Source of the DNA: Lachnospiraceae bacterium UBA7202
GTDB taxonomy: Bacteria; Bacillota; Clostridia; Lachnospirales; Lachnospiraceae
Assembly: GCA_002490705.1 (NCBI GenBank)
Contig: DKUO01000002.1
Span: forward strand, 13,362-77,361
Length of the DNA stretch: 64,000 nucleotides
Direction of reading: 5' to 3'
The translations under genes and the position numbers were made by a program. The notes under the pieces were generated by a model. It was not told the DNA's origin. It saw nothing but the letters and a program-made list of their open reading frames with translations, and searched no databases. Each line of letters starts with the position of its first letter. The stretch's first letter is position 1. Positions 42,377-51,735 of the stretch are shown in pieces.

Positions 42377-43618
42377 ATGCTTCATTGGATACAGTATTTG
42401 AGGGGATATGTGGTTATTAAGGTGTGGGGCTATTCTGTGGAACGCCTGCTTAACCTTCTCGGAAACCATGATATTTTGGTGTGGGATATTGAGGATCACG
42501 GCAGCTATCACACCATGCATATCAGCATAGACGGGTTCTTTGCACTAAAACCGCTGCTCAAAAAAACCGGGACGCGGGCGGCTGTTGTGGGGAAATACGG
42601 CCTGCCTTTTTTTGTATCAAAAATGATGCGCCGCAAGCTCTTTGTGGCAGGGCTTGTCTGCTGTATTTTGTTTTGGTGTCTGGCTTCCCGCTTTATCTGG
42701 GATATTCGGATTGAGGGAAACTATGCTCTGACAGAAGACGTGCTGATGGATTACCTAGAGGAGCACGGCGTGCACACCACTATGAAAAAGAGCGCTCTTG
42801 ATATCGAGACTTTAGAACAGGGCCTTCGGGAAGACTATGATCTGATCACATGGACCTCCGCCCAGCTTAAGGGGACTACACTGGTGATCCATATCAAAGA
42901 GAACGATATGCCGGTCTATGATGACAGGGAGGAGACCGCCGGGCGGGGCATGGATCTGGTGGCCGCAAAAGACGGCGTTGTGACTTATATGATTACCAGA
43001 AGCGGCGTGCCCTGTGTCGCCTGCGGGGACAGCGTGAAGAAGGGAGACATTCTTGTGAGCGGGGCGGTTCCCGTCTACAATGAGGATACCACGGTGCGCA
43101 AATATCAATATGTGGAGGCGGATGCGGATATTACGCTGCGCTACGGGCAGAATATTTCACTGGAAGAATCCATAGCTTACGACGAGAAATGCTATACGGG
43201 AGAGAGCATTGAAATCCCCCTTCTCGGATCAGGGGAAAAACAGATATCCCTGCGGCCCTTTGGCATTCCGTATCAATTTTATGACAGCAGCGAGGAAAAA
43301 AAGCAGATCAAATTGCTGGATCATCTGTATCTGCCACTGTATTACGGCAAACGAACGGTGCAGGAATATGAAATTACCCCTAAAATGCACACGGATGAAG
43401 AGATGAAAGCGCTGCTACAGGAGCAGTGGCGTAAAATTATCTCAACTTTAGGTGAAAAAGGGGTACAAATTGTCGAAAAAAATGTTACAATAAAAAAGAA
43501 TGATAAAAAATGGGTGTTGCATGCCCATATGCAGCTTGAGGAGCCGGCGGTGAAGCTTGTACCTACCGCCACGGAACCTGTCGATTCTCCGGAACCGGAA
43601 GACGGGACAGAACAGTGA
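42377..43618 (+). CDS. yqfD: sporulation protein YqfD
   Basis: 413 residues: a cytoplasmic N-terminal part (GYVVIKVWGYSVERLLNLL), one membrane helix near residues 93-110 (LFVAGLVCCILFWCLASRF), then a FtsQ-POTRA-like and stalk-like part (WDIRIEGNYALTEDVLMDYL, PVSV-type hairpins). SigE-controlled in Bacillus and needed for sporulation in some strains. It ends in an acidic Pro-rich tail. Eighteen bases after yqfC, so an operon. Confidence 0.92.
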   Translation: MLHWIQYLRGYVVIKVWGYSVERLLNLLGNHDILVWDIEDHGSYHTMHISIDGFFALKPLLKKTGTRAAVVGKYGLPFFVSKMMRRKLFVAGLVCCILFWCLASRFIWDIRIEGNYALTEDVLMDYLEEHGVHTTMKKSALDIETLEQGLREDYDLITWTSAQLKGTTLVIHIKENDMPVYDDREETAGRGMDLVAAKDGVVTYMITRSGVPCVACGDSVKKGDILVSGAVPVYNEDTTVRKYQYVEADADITLRYGQNISLEESIAYDEKCYTGESIEIPLLGSGEKQISLRPFGIPYQFYDSSEEKKQIKLLDHLYLPLYYGKRTVQEYEITPKMHTDEEMKALLQEQWRKIISTLGEKGVQIVEKNVTIKKNDKKWVLHAHMQLEEPAVKLVPTATEPVDSPEPEDGTEQ

Positions 43619-43643
43619 CAGGCTGTGATACAAAGAGGCGGGA

Positions 43644-44654
43644 ATGGAAACGTTTACAGTCAGTATTGATGTGCCGGTAGAGCACATGCAAAATCTTTTC
43701 GGGGAGTTCGACTCTCATATTAAGCGGATTGAGGAAGATCTGGAGGTCATGATTGTGGACCGGGACGGTGCAGTCCGCATATCCGGGGAGCGGGAGGCGG
43801 CTGACCGGGCGGCAAGGATTGTAAACGAACTTTTAGCATTGTCAAAAAGGGGAAATATTTTGGAGGAACAAAGTGTTGATTATGCCATAGAGCTTGGCCG
43901 GGAGCAGAAGGAGGACATGCTTCTTGCCATGGACAGCGATTGTATCTGCCACACGGTAAACGGCAAGCCGATTAAGCCAAAGACGCTGGGACAGAAACAG
44001 TATGTGGACGCCATGCGGAACAATATGATCGTTTTCGGCGTGGGGCCTGCCGGCACGGGAAAAACGTATCTGGCTATGGCCATGGCGGTGACCGCATTCA
44101 AAAATGACGAAGTGGGACGCATTATCCTGACGAGACCTGCGATAGAGGCGGGAGAGAAGCTGGGATTTTTGCCGGGGGATCTGCAAAGCAAGGTGGACCC
44201 TTATCTGCGGCCTCTTTATGACGCGCTCTATCAGATTATGGGAGCGGAGAGCTTTGCCCGCAATATGGAGAAGGGCCTGATTGAGGTTGCGCCTTTGGCC
44301 TATATGCGGGGCAGAACCTTGGACAATGCCTATATCATTCTGGATGAGGCGCAGAACACCACGCCGGCCCAGATGAAAATGTTTTTGACGAGAATCGGTT
44401 TCGGCTCAAAGGTAGTGGTTACCGGCGACGCCTCCCAGAAAGATTTGGCCCCCGATATGAAATCGGGACTTGACGTGGCGGTAAAGGTGCTCTCAAAGAT
44501 TCAGGATATTGCCTTTTGTAATCTGACAAGCAAGGATGTGGTAAGACACCCTCTGGTGCAGAAGATTGTAAAGGCCTATGACGATTACGAAGCAAAAGAG
44601 AAACGGCGCAGTGAACAAAAAACAGGAAACAGGAATTACAGGCGTGGAAAATAA
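43644..44654 (+). CDS. phoH: PhoH family ATPase
   Basis: PhoH-like P-loop ATPase with a KH-like N-terminal region. Walker A GPAGTGKTYLAMA near residue 137 and Walker B AYIILDEAQNTT near 230; RxxxLGFLPGDL-type segment EAGEKLGFLPGDL. Linked to RNA metabolism in the phoH-ybeY neighbourhood. 336 residues. Its basic tail (EKRRSEQKTGNRNYRRGK) overlaps the start region of the next gene. Confidence 0.94.
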   Translation: METFTVSIDVPVEHMQNLFGEFDSHIKRIEEDLEVMIVDRDGAVRISGEREAADRAARIVNELLALSKRGNILEEQSVDYAIELGREQKEDMLLAMDSDCICHTVNGKPIKPKTLGQKQYVDAMRNNMIVFGVGPAGTGKTYLAMAMAVTAFKNDEVGRIILTRPAIEAGEKLGFLPGDLQSKVDPYLRPLYDALYQIMGAESFARNMEKGLIEVAPLAYMRGRTLDNAYIILDEAQNTTPAQMKMFLTRIGFGSKVVVTGDASQKDLAPDMKSGLDVAVKVLSKIQDIAFCNLTSKDVVRHPLVQKIVKAYDDYEAKEKRRSEQKTGNRNYRRGK

Positions 44655-45858
44655 TAATAACAATCAAAAAAACAGCAATATCATAAAGAGAATCATCGTT
44701 TTTATGATCATGTTTGCCATGGCGGGATTGATTGTCTGGCTGGGCAGCGTACTCTATCAGTGCGAGACGGATCATATGATCCGAAATGTGGTGATGGGCC
44801 TGGCGGGGACGGGCATTGTCATTTTTTCCTTTACGATGGGTGAGATCAACGGTTTTTTTGTTTACCGGAACGAGGGTCGTTACGGACGGTTTGCCCTCAC
44901 CTATCTGATTACCCTTGCCGCTGCGGTGCTTTTCCCGTTTCTGCCGGTGACAGGATGGCCGTTCCTCGTACTCTTCGTCATGCTGGGCGTATTTTCCAAC
45001 GGGATGACGGGACTCGCAGCGGGGAGTCTCTGCCTTCTGTTTGCCGTAAATTTTGCCGGCTGCGATTATGCGGTTTTCTGGCTGTATTTTATCAGCGGCA
45101 TGGCCGGCATTTTGGTTTTCTCGGTACTGGATGAAGAGTTTAAGGTGGGCATTCCGGCGATCATTTCCCTGCTGGTATTGGCCCTGAGCCTTACCGCCAA
45201 CGTGATTCTCTTTGCCAATGAAAAACTTTCCGTGGTCCAATTTTTGATACCCGGCGTCAATCTGATGAGCTGCTGTATTTTGCTGCTGGTGTGCCTTAAG
45301 ATGGTCAGCTCTACGGTGATTCACAGGTATCGGGACAAATATATGGAAATCAACGATCCCGAGTGTCCGCTGCTTGTGCAGCTCAAGGAGCTTTCCAAGG
45401 AAGAATACTATCACGCGATCCACACGGCCTATCTGGGCGATAAGGTGGCCAGAAATCTGGGAATCGACGATGCGGCGGTGAAAGCCTGCGGCTATTATCA
45501 CAGAATCGGAAAACTGAAAGGGGAAAATACGTGGGATAACGTCTCGGAAATCTGTGACAAGTATCATTTTCCACCGAAGACGAAACAGATTTTAAAGGAG
45601 TATGTGGACCCGGATACCAAGATTGTTTCCAAGGAAACCATTGTGGTACTGTTCGCAGACTGCATCGTGTCCTCGATCCTGTATTTATTTGAAAAAGACC
45701 CGAAAGCGGAGCTGAATTATGAACAGCTGATTGACACCGTGTTCAAGAAAAAGTTTGAGACGGACGAACTTTGGGAAAATGAACTTTCCCTGGCACAGCT
45801 TCGCAAGATGAAGAAAATATTTATTCAGGAGAAACTATACTATGACTTCCTACGTTGA
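44578..45858 (+). CDS. PgpH/YqfF-like membrane protein with degenerate HD domain
   Basis: Occupies the place of pgpH (cyclic di-AMP phosphodiesterase) between phoH and ybeY. About seven membrane helices span residues ~35-245, and a cytoplasmic domain follows that aligns by eye with the PgpH HD domain (HAIHTAYLGDKVARNLG, KACGYYHRIGKL, ETIVVLFADCI, LSLAQLRKMKK). The metal-binding His-Asp is His 308-Arg 309, and the EHHG segment of active enzymes is replaced by KEYVDPDT. The extracellular 7TMR-HDED domain of PgpH is absent (426 residues against ~700). It is therefore unlikely to be an active phosphodiesterase. Start uncertain: ATG 44578 overlaps phoH by 77 bases; GTG at 44644 is an alternative. 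Confidence 0.8.
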   Translation: MTITKQKRNGAVNKKQETGITGVENNNNNQKNSNIIKRIIVFMIMFAMAGLIVWLGSVLYQCETDHMIRNVVMGLAGTGIVIFSFTMGEINGFFVYRNEGRYGRFALTYLITLAAAVLFPFLPVTGWPFLVLFVMLGVFSNGMTGLAAGSLCLLFAVNFAGCDYAVFWLYFISGMAGILVFSVLDEEFKVGIPAIISLLVLALSLTANVILFANEKLSVVQFLIPGVNLMSCCILLLVCLKMVSSTVIHRYRDKYMEINDPECPLLVQLKELSKEEYYHAIHTAYLGDKVARNLGIDDAAVKACGYYHRIGKLKGENTWDNVSEICDKYHFPPKTKQILKEYVDPDTKIVSKETIVVLFADCIVSSILYLFEKDPKAELNYEQLIDTVFKKKFETDELWENELSLAQLRKMKKIFIQEKLYYDFLR

Positions 45859-46342
45859 GCATGAGGGGACAAGCAGCTTTTCTTTTGATGAAAAGGAGCT
45901 CCTTTCCCGCGTGATGGAAGCGGTTCTCGACGCCGAGGACTGCCCCTACGAGGCCACGGTGAACCTTCTGGTCACAGACGGCGCGGGAATCAGGGAATAC
46001 AATAAAAACTATCGGGATACGGACGCGGAGACGGATGTGTTGTCGTTTCCCAATTTGGATTTTGAAACGCCGGGCGATTTTTCAGCGGCGGAAACCTGCG
46101 AGGCCGACTGCTTTGACCCGGACAGCGGAGAGCTGGTTCTGGGGGATATTATTCTAAACGGAGATAGGGTAAAATCCCAGGCCGCGGAATACGGACACAG
46201 CGAGCTTCGTGAATTTGCCTTTCTTCTGGCCCACAGCCTTTTTCATCTGTGCGGTTACGACCATATGGAGAAGGCGGAAGCGGATGTGATGGAAGAAAAG
46301 CAGGAGGCGCTGCTTTCAGGGCTCGGCATCACGCGTGATTAA
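45842..46342 (+). CDS. ybeY: endoribonuclease YbeY
   Basis: Metal-dependent RNase for 16S rRNA 3'-end maturation and ribosome quality control. Zinc motif HSLFHLCGYDH (canonical HGxLHLxGYDH; the second residue is Ser instead of Gly) and the upstream ETDVLSFP and LGDIIL segments are clear. 166 residues. It overlaps the previous gene by 17 bases. The era, dgkA and cdd genes that often follow in Firmicutes are absent here. Confidence 0.95.
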   Translation: MTSYVEHEGTSSFSFDEKELLSRVMEAVLDAEDCPYEATVNLLVTDGAGIREYNKNYRDTDAETDVLSFPNLDFETPGDFSAAETCEADCFDPDSGELVLGDIILNGDRVKSQAAEYGHSELREFAFLLAHSLFHLCGYDHMEKAEADVMEEKQEALLSGLGITRD

Positions 46343-46365
46343 GTTTATCAATACTGAGGATAACA

Positions 46366-48012
46366 ATGAGTATACAATGGATGGTTAAAAATCTGAAAAA
46401 CAGGATCATTCTTTCAGCCGGCATTTTGTCCTATCTGATCCTTCTTTTTATGCGGATTCCACTCTCCCGGTTTATCGGGGAGGCCGGCGTCGGGCTCTTT
46501 GCGCCTGCCTTTGAATTGTTTCTGCTGGCTTCGTTAATCGTATCCTACAGCATGTCCCACGCTATGTCCGGCATTATCAGATACCGGGTAAAAAGAGAGC
46601 GTTACCGGAATGCGGGCAAGGTTTTCCGGACGGCCTTTTTTATGAATTTGGTTATAGGCGCAGTGATGGCGTTATTTGTGTTGGTTTTTTCTTCCTGGAT
46701 TGCGGAGGTTCTTGTTCTGGAGCGTTTATGCCGCATGGCGGTTCTGGCGGCGGCGCCCTGTATCCTTTTCTCCGCCCTGATCGGCGCTTTACGGGGATAT
46801 TTTAACGGTTACGGACTCGGTGTACTCACGGCGCATTCTCAGTATCTTGAGAAAATTGCCATGCTGGCGGGGGCGCTTCTTGCCGGCAGGGCGTTTTACG
46901 GATACGGACAGAAAGTGGCGGCGCTGTTACAGACGGAGGCGCACGCCTATGCCTTTGGCGCGCTGGGTGCGATGCTGGGAATCATGGCTTCGCAGATCGT
47001 TACCCTGCTGCATCTGTTGGCCCTCTATATCATCTATGCGGGAACGCTGCGGGGGCGTCTGGGTCAGGATAACAGCAGACGGGCTGAGACCCGGTTTGAG
47101 ATTCAGCGGATGCTGCTCGGAAACATGATTCCGCTGGCGGCTACCGCGGTGCTTTCCAATCTGTTTATGTTTTTGGACCAGCGTTTTTTCGGTTATTGTA
47201 TGAATGTGACGGAGCAGGGCGCGGCGCGGACGGCACAGTGGGGATGTTATTACGGCAAATTTGCGGCCCTGATCGGGATGGGTGCGGCAATTTCCGCTCT
47301 CTCCGTACATGGCTTGACCGGAAAGATAAGCGGCGCCTACGAGCGGGAGGAATATCGCGGTATGCGTGAGAGATTGGGCAGGGCAGTGCGCAATGCGTCC
47401 ATGGTTTCGTTTCCAACGGCCATTTATCTTGCCGTTTTGGCAAAGCCCATATCGGAGTGCTATTATGGCCGTCCGACGGCACAGATTACGGTTCTTTCCG
47501 GGTGGCTGCAGAAGGGGGCGGCGATCATTGTCCTGTTTACGTTCTGTTTCCTGTTCGGACAGCTGTTACATAAAATGCGAATGGGGAAGGAGCTCTTTCT
47601 TACGGCGTTTCTCTCCTTTGTGGTACATGTCGCGGTGGCCTATCTGATGGTACAGCGCCTGCGGATGGGTGCGGATGGCTTGTTTGCCTCGCTGCTCTTT
47701 TTGTTCGGAATTTATATGGCACTTTCCTATTTCTTTTTAAACAGGCGCGTCAAGTACAGGCCGGACTGGTTTCCGGGGATCGTTTTCCCCTGTGCGGCCG
47801 CTGCTGTTTCCGGGTTGGTGGTGTATCTGTTAAATCTGGTGCTTCTGGAGACGGTAGGAGCGGTTTTCACAATTTTGATTTCACTGGTTGTTGGACTGTT
47901 TTTGTATATTTTCTTCCTCATGATTCTCCGGGTTCTCGGAGAGGCGGATCTACAGGAAATGCCGCTTGGGTTTCTATTTATTGTACTGGGTAGAAATATA
48001 GGCGTTTTGTGA
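46366..48012 (+). CDS. SpoVB/MurJ-like polysaccharide or lipid flippase (MATE/MOP superfamily)
   Basis: 548 residues, about 14 membrane helices. The MOP-superfamily pattern is visible (RIPLSRFIGEAGVGLFAPAFELFLLASLI near the start; ALIGALRGYFNGYGLG in the fourth helix region, where SpoVB and MurJ have GxxRGYFQG). SpoVB-type flippases move lipid-linked cell-wall or cortex precursors. Neighbouring sporulation genes favour a SpoVB-like role, but substrate cannot be told from sequence. ATG lies behind TGAGGA. Confidence 0.85.
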   Translation: MSIQWMVKNLKNRIILSAGILSYLILLFMRIPLSRFIGEAGVGLFAPAFELFLLASLIVSYSMSHAMSGIIRYRVKRERYRNAGKVFRTAFFMNLVIGAVMALFVLVFSSWIAEVLVLERLCRMAVLAAAPCILFSALIGALRGYFNGYGLGVLTAHSQYLEKIAMLAGALLAGRAFYGYGQKVAALLQTEAHAYAFGALGAMLGIMASQIVTLLHLLALYIIYAGTLRGRLGQDNSRRAETRFEIQRMLLGNMIPLAATAVLSNLFMFLDQRFFGYCMNVTEQGAARTAQWGCYYGKFAALIGMGAAISALSVHGLTGKISGAYEREEYRGMRERLGRAVRNASMVSFPTAIYLAVLAKPISECYYGRPTAQITVLSGWLQKGAAIIVLFTFCFLFGQLLHKMRMGKELFLTAFLSFVVHVAVAYLMVQRLRMGADGLFASLLFLFGIYMALSYFFLNRRVKYRPDWFPGIVFPCAAAAVSGLVVYLLNLVLLETVGAVFTILISLVVGLFLYIFFLMILRVLGEADLQEMPLGFLFIVLGRNIGVL

Positions 48013-48071
48013 GAAAACTGCATAAAAAAATAAAATAGGCTGATACTATGACAAGAGAGGTTTAAAACGGC

Positions 48072-48722
48072 ATGAAACTTGTAAAACGTATCAGTCTTTT
48101 TATGGCATTATCCACCGTCATGCTTGGGCTTGGCGGCTGGGGTGCGCTGAAAGTGGAAGATTTTTTCTATCCCAACCGATATCATCGGGGAACGGAAGGC
48201 CATAGTGAGCAGGTCCATGATGAAAAAAGAGAAGAAGAGGAGGAGCCGGAGCAGGTCATCGAGACGGCGGCAGCGGATATTCCCGTCGTGACAGCGGATA
48301 CGCGGTATCTGGTGGAGCTGGTGGATCTGAATCAGGGGACGGTTACAGAGTCTGAGGAAGCGGTCCCGGTCATGTATATTGGCCTGAACAGGGAAGAGCT
48401 CTTAGAGGCCATCTCCGCTTATGACAAAAATCCACCGCTGATGGAGCAGGAGAAGGGGTTTGAAACCATTGAGCTGACGTCCTTTTCCAAAGACCGGGTG
48501 GTGGTTTGCAAATACTACAAGGAGAAGGAACCGGAAGGATTTTATCTGATGGTGGCGGATCACTTTATTGTGGTCTACGAAGAAGACCGGAGTACAATCT
48601 ATATGAATACGGATATTTTGCTGGATTTGCTGCCCGATTCCCTACAGAGGGAGATCATGGAGGGGAAGTACGTGGCAAGTGAGGAGGAACTGTATTTGTT
48701 TTTGGAATCCTATTCCAGTTAA
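48072..48722 (+). CDS. BofC-like membrane-anchored protein
   Basis: N-terminal membrane anchor (LFMALSTVMLGLGGWGAL), an acidic linker (EEEEEPEQ), then a region ending with a domain that resembles the BofC C-terminal domain: EGFYLMVADHFIVVYEED, then MNTDILLDLLPDSLQREIMEGKYVASEEELYLFLESY, which follows the BofC pattern 'xVxLLPxxxQxxLxxGxxVxxEEEL'. BofC in Bacillus inhibits SpoIVB signalling in the intermembrane space during sporulation. The resemblance is from memory and the N-terminal half differs, so the role is tentative. Confidence 0.65.
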   Translation: MKLVKRISLFMALSTVMLGLGGWGALKVEDFFYPNRYHRGTEGHSEQVHDEKREEEEEPEQVIETAAADIPVVTADTRYLVELVDLNQGTVTESEEAVPVMYIGLNREELLEAISAYDKNPPLMEQEKGFETIELTSFSKDRVVVCKYYKEKEPEGFYLMVADHFIVVYEEDRSTIYMNTDILLDLLPDSLQREIMEGKYVASEEELYLFLESYSS

Positions 48723-48771
48723 CGGTACAAAGGCGGCATTTTCCGCATAGATTTGAAAAGGAGCAATGGAT

Positions 48772-50016
48772 ATGGGCAGACAGGTTGCGGTGATCGGCGG
48801 CGGTGCGGCAGGGATGACGGCGGCGATCCACGCGGCGGGCGGCGGCGCGTCGGTGACGATCTACGAGAAAAACGACAGAGTGGGGAAAAAGATTCTCGCC
48901 ACGGGAAACGGCAGATGCAATTTTTCCAATGAAACCATGGGCACACGATTTTTTCGCGGAAGCGGGACGGCGCTTGTGGACAACGTTCTTTCCCGGTTTG
49001 ATGTGGCCGCGGCAAAAGAATTTTTTTCTTCTCTCGGCATGAGGGTGAAAGACCGGGATGGCTATCTCTATCCGGCCAGCGATCAGGCTTCTACGGTGCT
49101 CGATCTTCTGCGCTATGAATTGGCAAGAAGAGGCGTTTCGGTACATACGGGAGAGGCGGTCAAAGCCCTTTCCTACAACGGAAAAAGAGAAAAATTTCGG
49201 GTAAGCGCGCAAGGGCAGGACATATCTTATGACGCGGTGATTCTTGCCTGCGGCGGCTGTGCCGCGCCGAATACGGGGTCAGACGGGGATGGATACCGTC
49301 TGGCAAAACAATTCGGACACCGGATCGTTACGCCGGTGCCTGCACTGGTGGCTCTTCGCTGTCGGGAGACGTTTTACAGACAGGTGGCGGGCGTCCGGTG
49401 CGACGCAGGGCTTACGCTCTGTGTGGCGCAGAAGCAAGTCTACAGGGAGAGAGGTGAGCTACAGCTTACGGATTATGGAATCTCCGGTATTCCCACCTTT
49501 CAGCTCAGCGGCCTTGCAGCCCGTGCTCTGCAGGAGAAAAAACCAGTCACGGTACAGATTTCCTTCCTTCCGGATCTTGACAGGGAAGCCGGTAACGCCT
49601 TTTTTAGGTCCCGCTTACAGGAACACGGAGAGGATACAATGGAAGTGTTTCTGACCGGAATAGTCAACAAGAAAATTAACCAATTACTGTTACGACTTGC
49701 CAATATACAGGAGACAGCGAAAGCGAAGGATGTTCCAAACGAAGCATTGCAAAGGCTGCAAAAGCTGTACTGCTGTCTGGAGACAGAGATCGCAGGCACA
49801 AACGGTTTCGAGAAAGCACAGGTCAGCGCAGGGGGTGTGGATTGCAGCGAGGTGACGGACAACCTGATGTCAAAACGGCAAGGGGGCCTGTATTTTGCCG
49901 GGGAGATTCTGGATATTGACGGGCTCTGCGGCGGCTATAACCTGCAATGGGCGTGGAGCAGCGGCGCTGTGGCCGGAAGGGCGGCGGCTTGCAGGCAGAC
50001 AGACGAAAGAGATTGA
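48772..50016 (+). CDS. FAD-dependent oxidoreductase, HI0933/BaiN family
   Basis: Flavoprotein with dinucleotide-binding motif VAVIGGGAAGMTAAIHAA at the N-terminus and the family segments KKILATGNGRCNFSN and GGCAAPNTGSDGDGY. The C-terminal FAD-contact motif is GEILDIDGLCGGYNLQWAW. Members include BaiN-type and aminoacetone-oxidase-like annotations; the substrate here is unknown. ATG 48772 is eight bases from AAGGAG; ATG 48766 is only two bases from it. Followed 21 bases later by another flavoprotein. Confidence 0.9.
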   Translation: MGRQVAVIGGGAAGMTAAIHAAGGGASVTIYEKNDRVGKKILATGNGRCNFSNETMGTRFFRGSGTALVDNVLSRFDVAAAKEFFSSLGMRVKDRDGYLYPASDQASTVLDLLRYELARRGVSVHTGEAVKALSYNGKREKFRVSAQGQDISYDAVILACGGCAAPNTGSDGDGYRLAKQFGHRIVTPVPALVALRCRETFYRQVAGVRCDAGLTLCVAQKQVYRERGELQLTDYGISGIPTFQLSGLAARALQEKKPVTVQISFLPDLDREAGNAFFRSRLQEHGEDTMEVFLTGIVNKKINQLLLRLANIQETAKAKDVPNEALQRLQKLYCCLETEIAGTNGFEKAQVSAGGVDCSEVTDNLMSKRQGGLYFAGEILDIDGLCGGYNLQWAWSSGAVAGRAAACRQTDERD

Positions 50017-50037
50017 AACATAGGAGTTTACCATCAT

Positions 50038-51690
50038 ATGATTCGGATTAACCAAATAAAACTGCCTCCGAATTGTCAAAACGAGGAGGAAACACTTCAA
50101 AAAAGGGCGGCAAAACTGCTGCGGGTGGAGCCCGCCGCGATCCGCGCCCTCTTCATCATGAAAAAGTCCATCGACGCCAGAAAAAAGCCTGAAATTTATA
50201 TGGTATACACGGTAGATGTGAAGGTGGATGAGGAGCAAAAGGTTCTAAAAAAATGCGGACAAAAAAACGGGCAAATTCAACTTGTGGAAGAAAAAACATA
50301 TGAATTTCCGAAAATCCTGCCCGCAGAATCCAGACCGGTGATCGTCGGGACAGGGCCTGCGGGGCTTTTTTGCGGTTACATGCTGGCGAAGGCGGGATAT
50401 CGTCCCATTCTGCTGGAGAGAGGCAGGGAGGTACATAGGCGGCTTGCAGATGTGGGGCGGTTTTGGCGCGATGGGATTCTGGATCCGGTCTCCAACGTCC
50501 AGTTCGGGGAAGGCGGCGCAGGCACTTTCTCAGACGGAAAACTGACCACAACAGTCAAGGACCCGAAAGGCAGGATGCGCGAGGCGCTGCGCATTTTTGT
50601 GGAGGCCGGTGCGCCGAAAGAAATTTTGTATGAGGCAAAACCTCATTTGGGCACGGATATTCTGACCGATGTGGTGGTGAATCTGCGAAAAGAAATAGAA
50701 GCAAACGGCGGGGAAGTGCGCTTTGAAGCGCAGATGACAGGACTGCTCATGGAAAACGGCCATGTCACCGGCGTGGAGGTGAACGGTACGCCCCTTATGA
50801 GCGGCGCGGTGGTTCTGGCTATCGGCCACAGCGCAAGAGATACCTTTCAGATGCTTTCCGGTTTGGACATTCCCATGGAAGCAAAGGCTTTTGCGGTAGG
50901 ACTTCGCATGGAGCATCCGCGGGAAATGATCGACCGCCTGCAATACGGTGCAAGCGCCCGGTCTCTGCCTGCCGCTTCCTACAGCGTGACGGCAAAAACC
51001 GCTTCCGGCAGAGGCGTCTATTCTTTCTGTATGTGTCCGGGCGGCTATGTGGTGAACGCTTCCTCCGAACCGGGAAGGACGGCGGTAAACGGCATGAGCT
51101 ACAGCGGACGTGACGGTGCAAACAGCAACAGCGCCATGATCGTCACCGTATCTCCGGCAGATTATGAGGCATACGGCGGGGAGGGGCCGCTTGCCGGTAT
51201 TGCCTTTCAGCGGCGTCTGGAGGAGCGGGCTTTTCAGATCGGGAAAGGCGCGGTGCCGGTGGAACGTTACGGGGATTTTCGCAGCTTTGTTGCCGGTGCG
51301 GACGGCGGCGCAGGTGCCATGGCAGCCGGGGGAGGCAGCCTGTCGGCGCGCTACCCGGATTTTGCGCCGGCCATCAAGGGCAGCTGGCGGTTCGCGCCGG
51401 TTCACGAGATCCTGCCGGACTTTTTAAACAGGGCGCTGGTGGAAGGTGTTGACTTGATTGGTCAAAGGATGAAGGGCTTTCATGACGGGGACGCCTTCCT
51501 GTCCGGCGTGGAGAGCAGGACCTCCTCCCCGGTTAGAATTTTGCGTGACGAGACGGGACAGTCTGAAATCCGCGGGCTTTTTCCCTGCGGGGAGGGCGCG
51601 GGGTATGCGGGCGGCATTACCTCGGCTGCCATGGACGGCATTCTGATTGCGGAGAAGGTTGCATCCTTAAACGGTAATGTGGTAAGATAA
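50038..51690 (+). CDS. NAD(P)/FAD-dependent oxidoreductase, COG2509 type
   Basis: 550 residues with an N-terminal ~95-residue domain of ferredoxin-like or DUF type (MIRINQIKLPPNCQNEEETL), then the FAD domain with VIVGTGPAGLFCGYMLAKAG near residue 100 and NVQFGEGGAGTFSDGKL. The C-terminal FAD motif is GLFPCGEGAGYAGGITSAAMDG. Annotated in databases as a FAD-dependent dehydrogenase of unknown substrate. Probably in one transcript with the preceding flavoprotein and proB. Confidence 0.88.
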   Translation: MIRINQIKLPPNCQNEEETLQKRAAKLLRVEPAAIRALFIMKKSIDARKKPEIYMVYTVDVKVDEEQKVLKKCGQKNGQIQLVEEKTYEFPKILPAESRPVIVGTGPAGLFCGYMLAKAGYRPILLERGREVHRRLADVGRFWRDGILDPVSNVQFGEGGAGTFSDGKLTTTVKDPKGRMREALRIFVEAGAPKEILYEAKPHLGTDILTDVVVNLRKEIEANGGEVRFEAQMTGLLMENGHVTGVEVNGTPLMSGAVVLAIGHSARDTFQMLSGLDIPMEAKAFAVGLRMEHPREMIDRLQYGASARSLPAASYSVTAKTASGRGVYSFCMCPGGYVVNASSEPGRTAVNGMSYSGRDGANSNSAMIVTVSPADYEAYGGEGPLAGIAFQRRLEERAFQIGKGAVPVERYGDFRSFVAGADGGAGAMAAGGGSLSARYPDFAPAIKGSWRFAPVHEILPDFLNRALVEGVDLIGQRMKGFHDGDAFLSGVESRTSSPVRILRDETGQSEIRGLFPCGEGAGYAGGITSAAMDGILIAEKVASLNGNVVR

Positions 51691-51735
51691 TGTGATTAAG
51701 CGAGTAAAATGACAGGCGAAAGAGACGGAAAGAAG

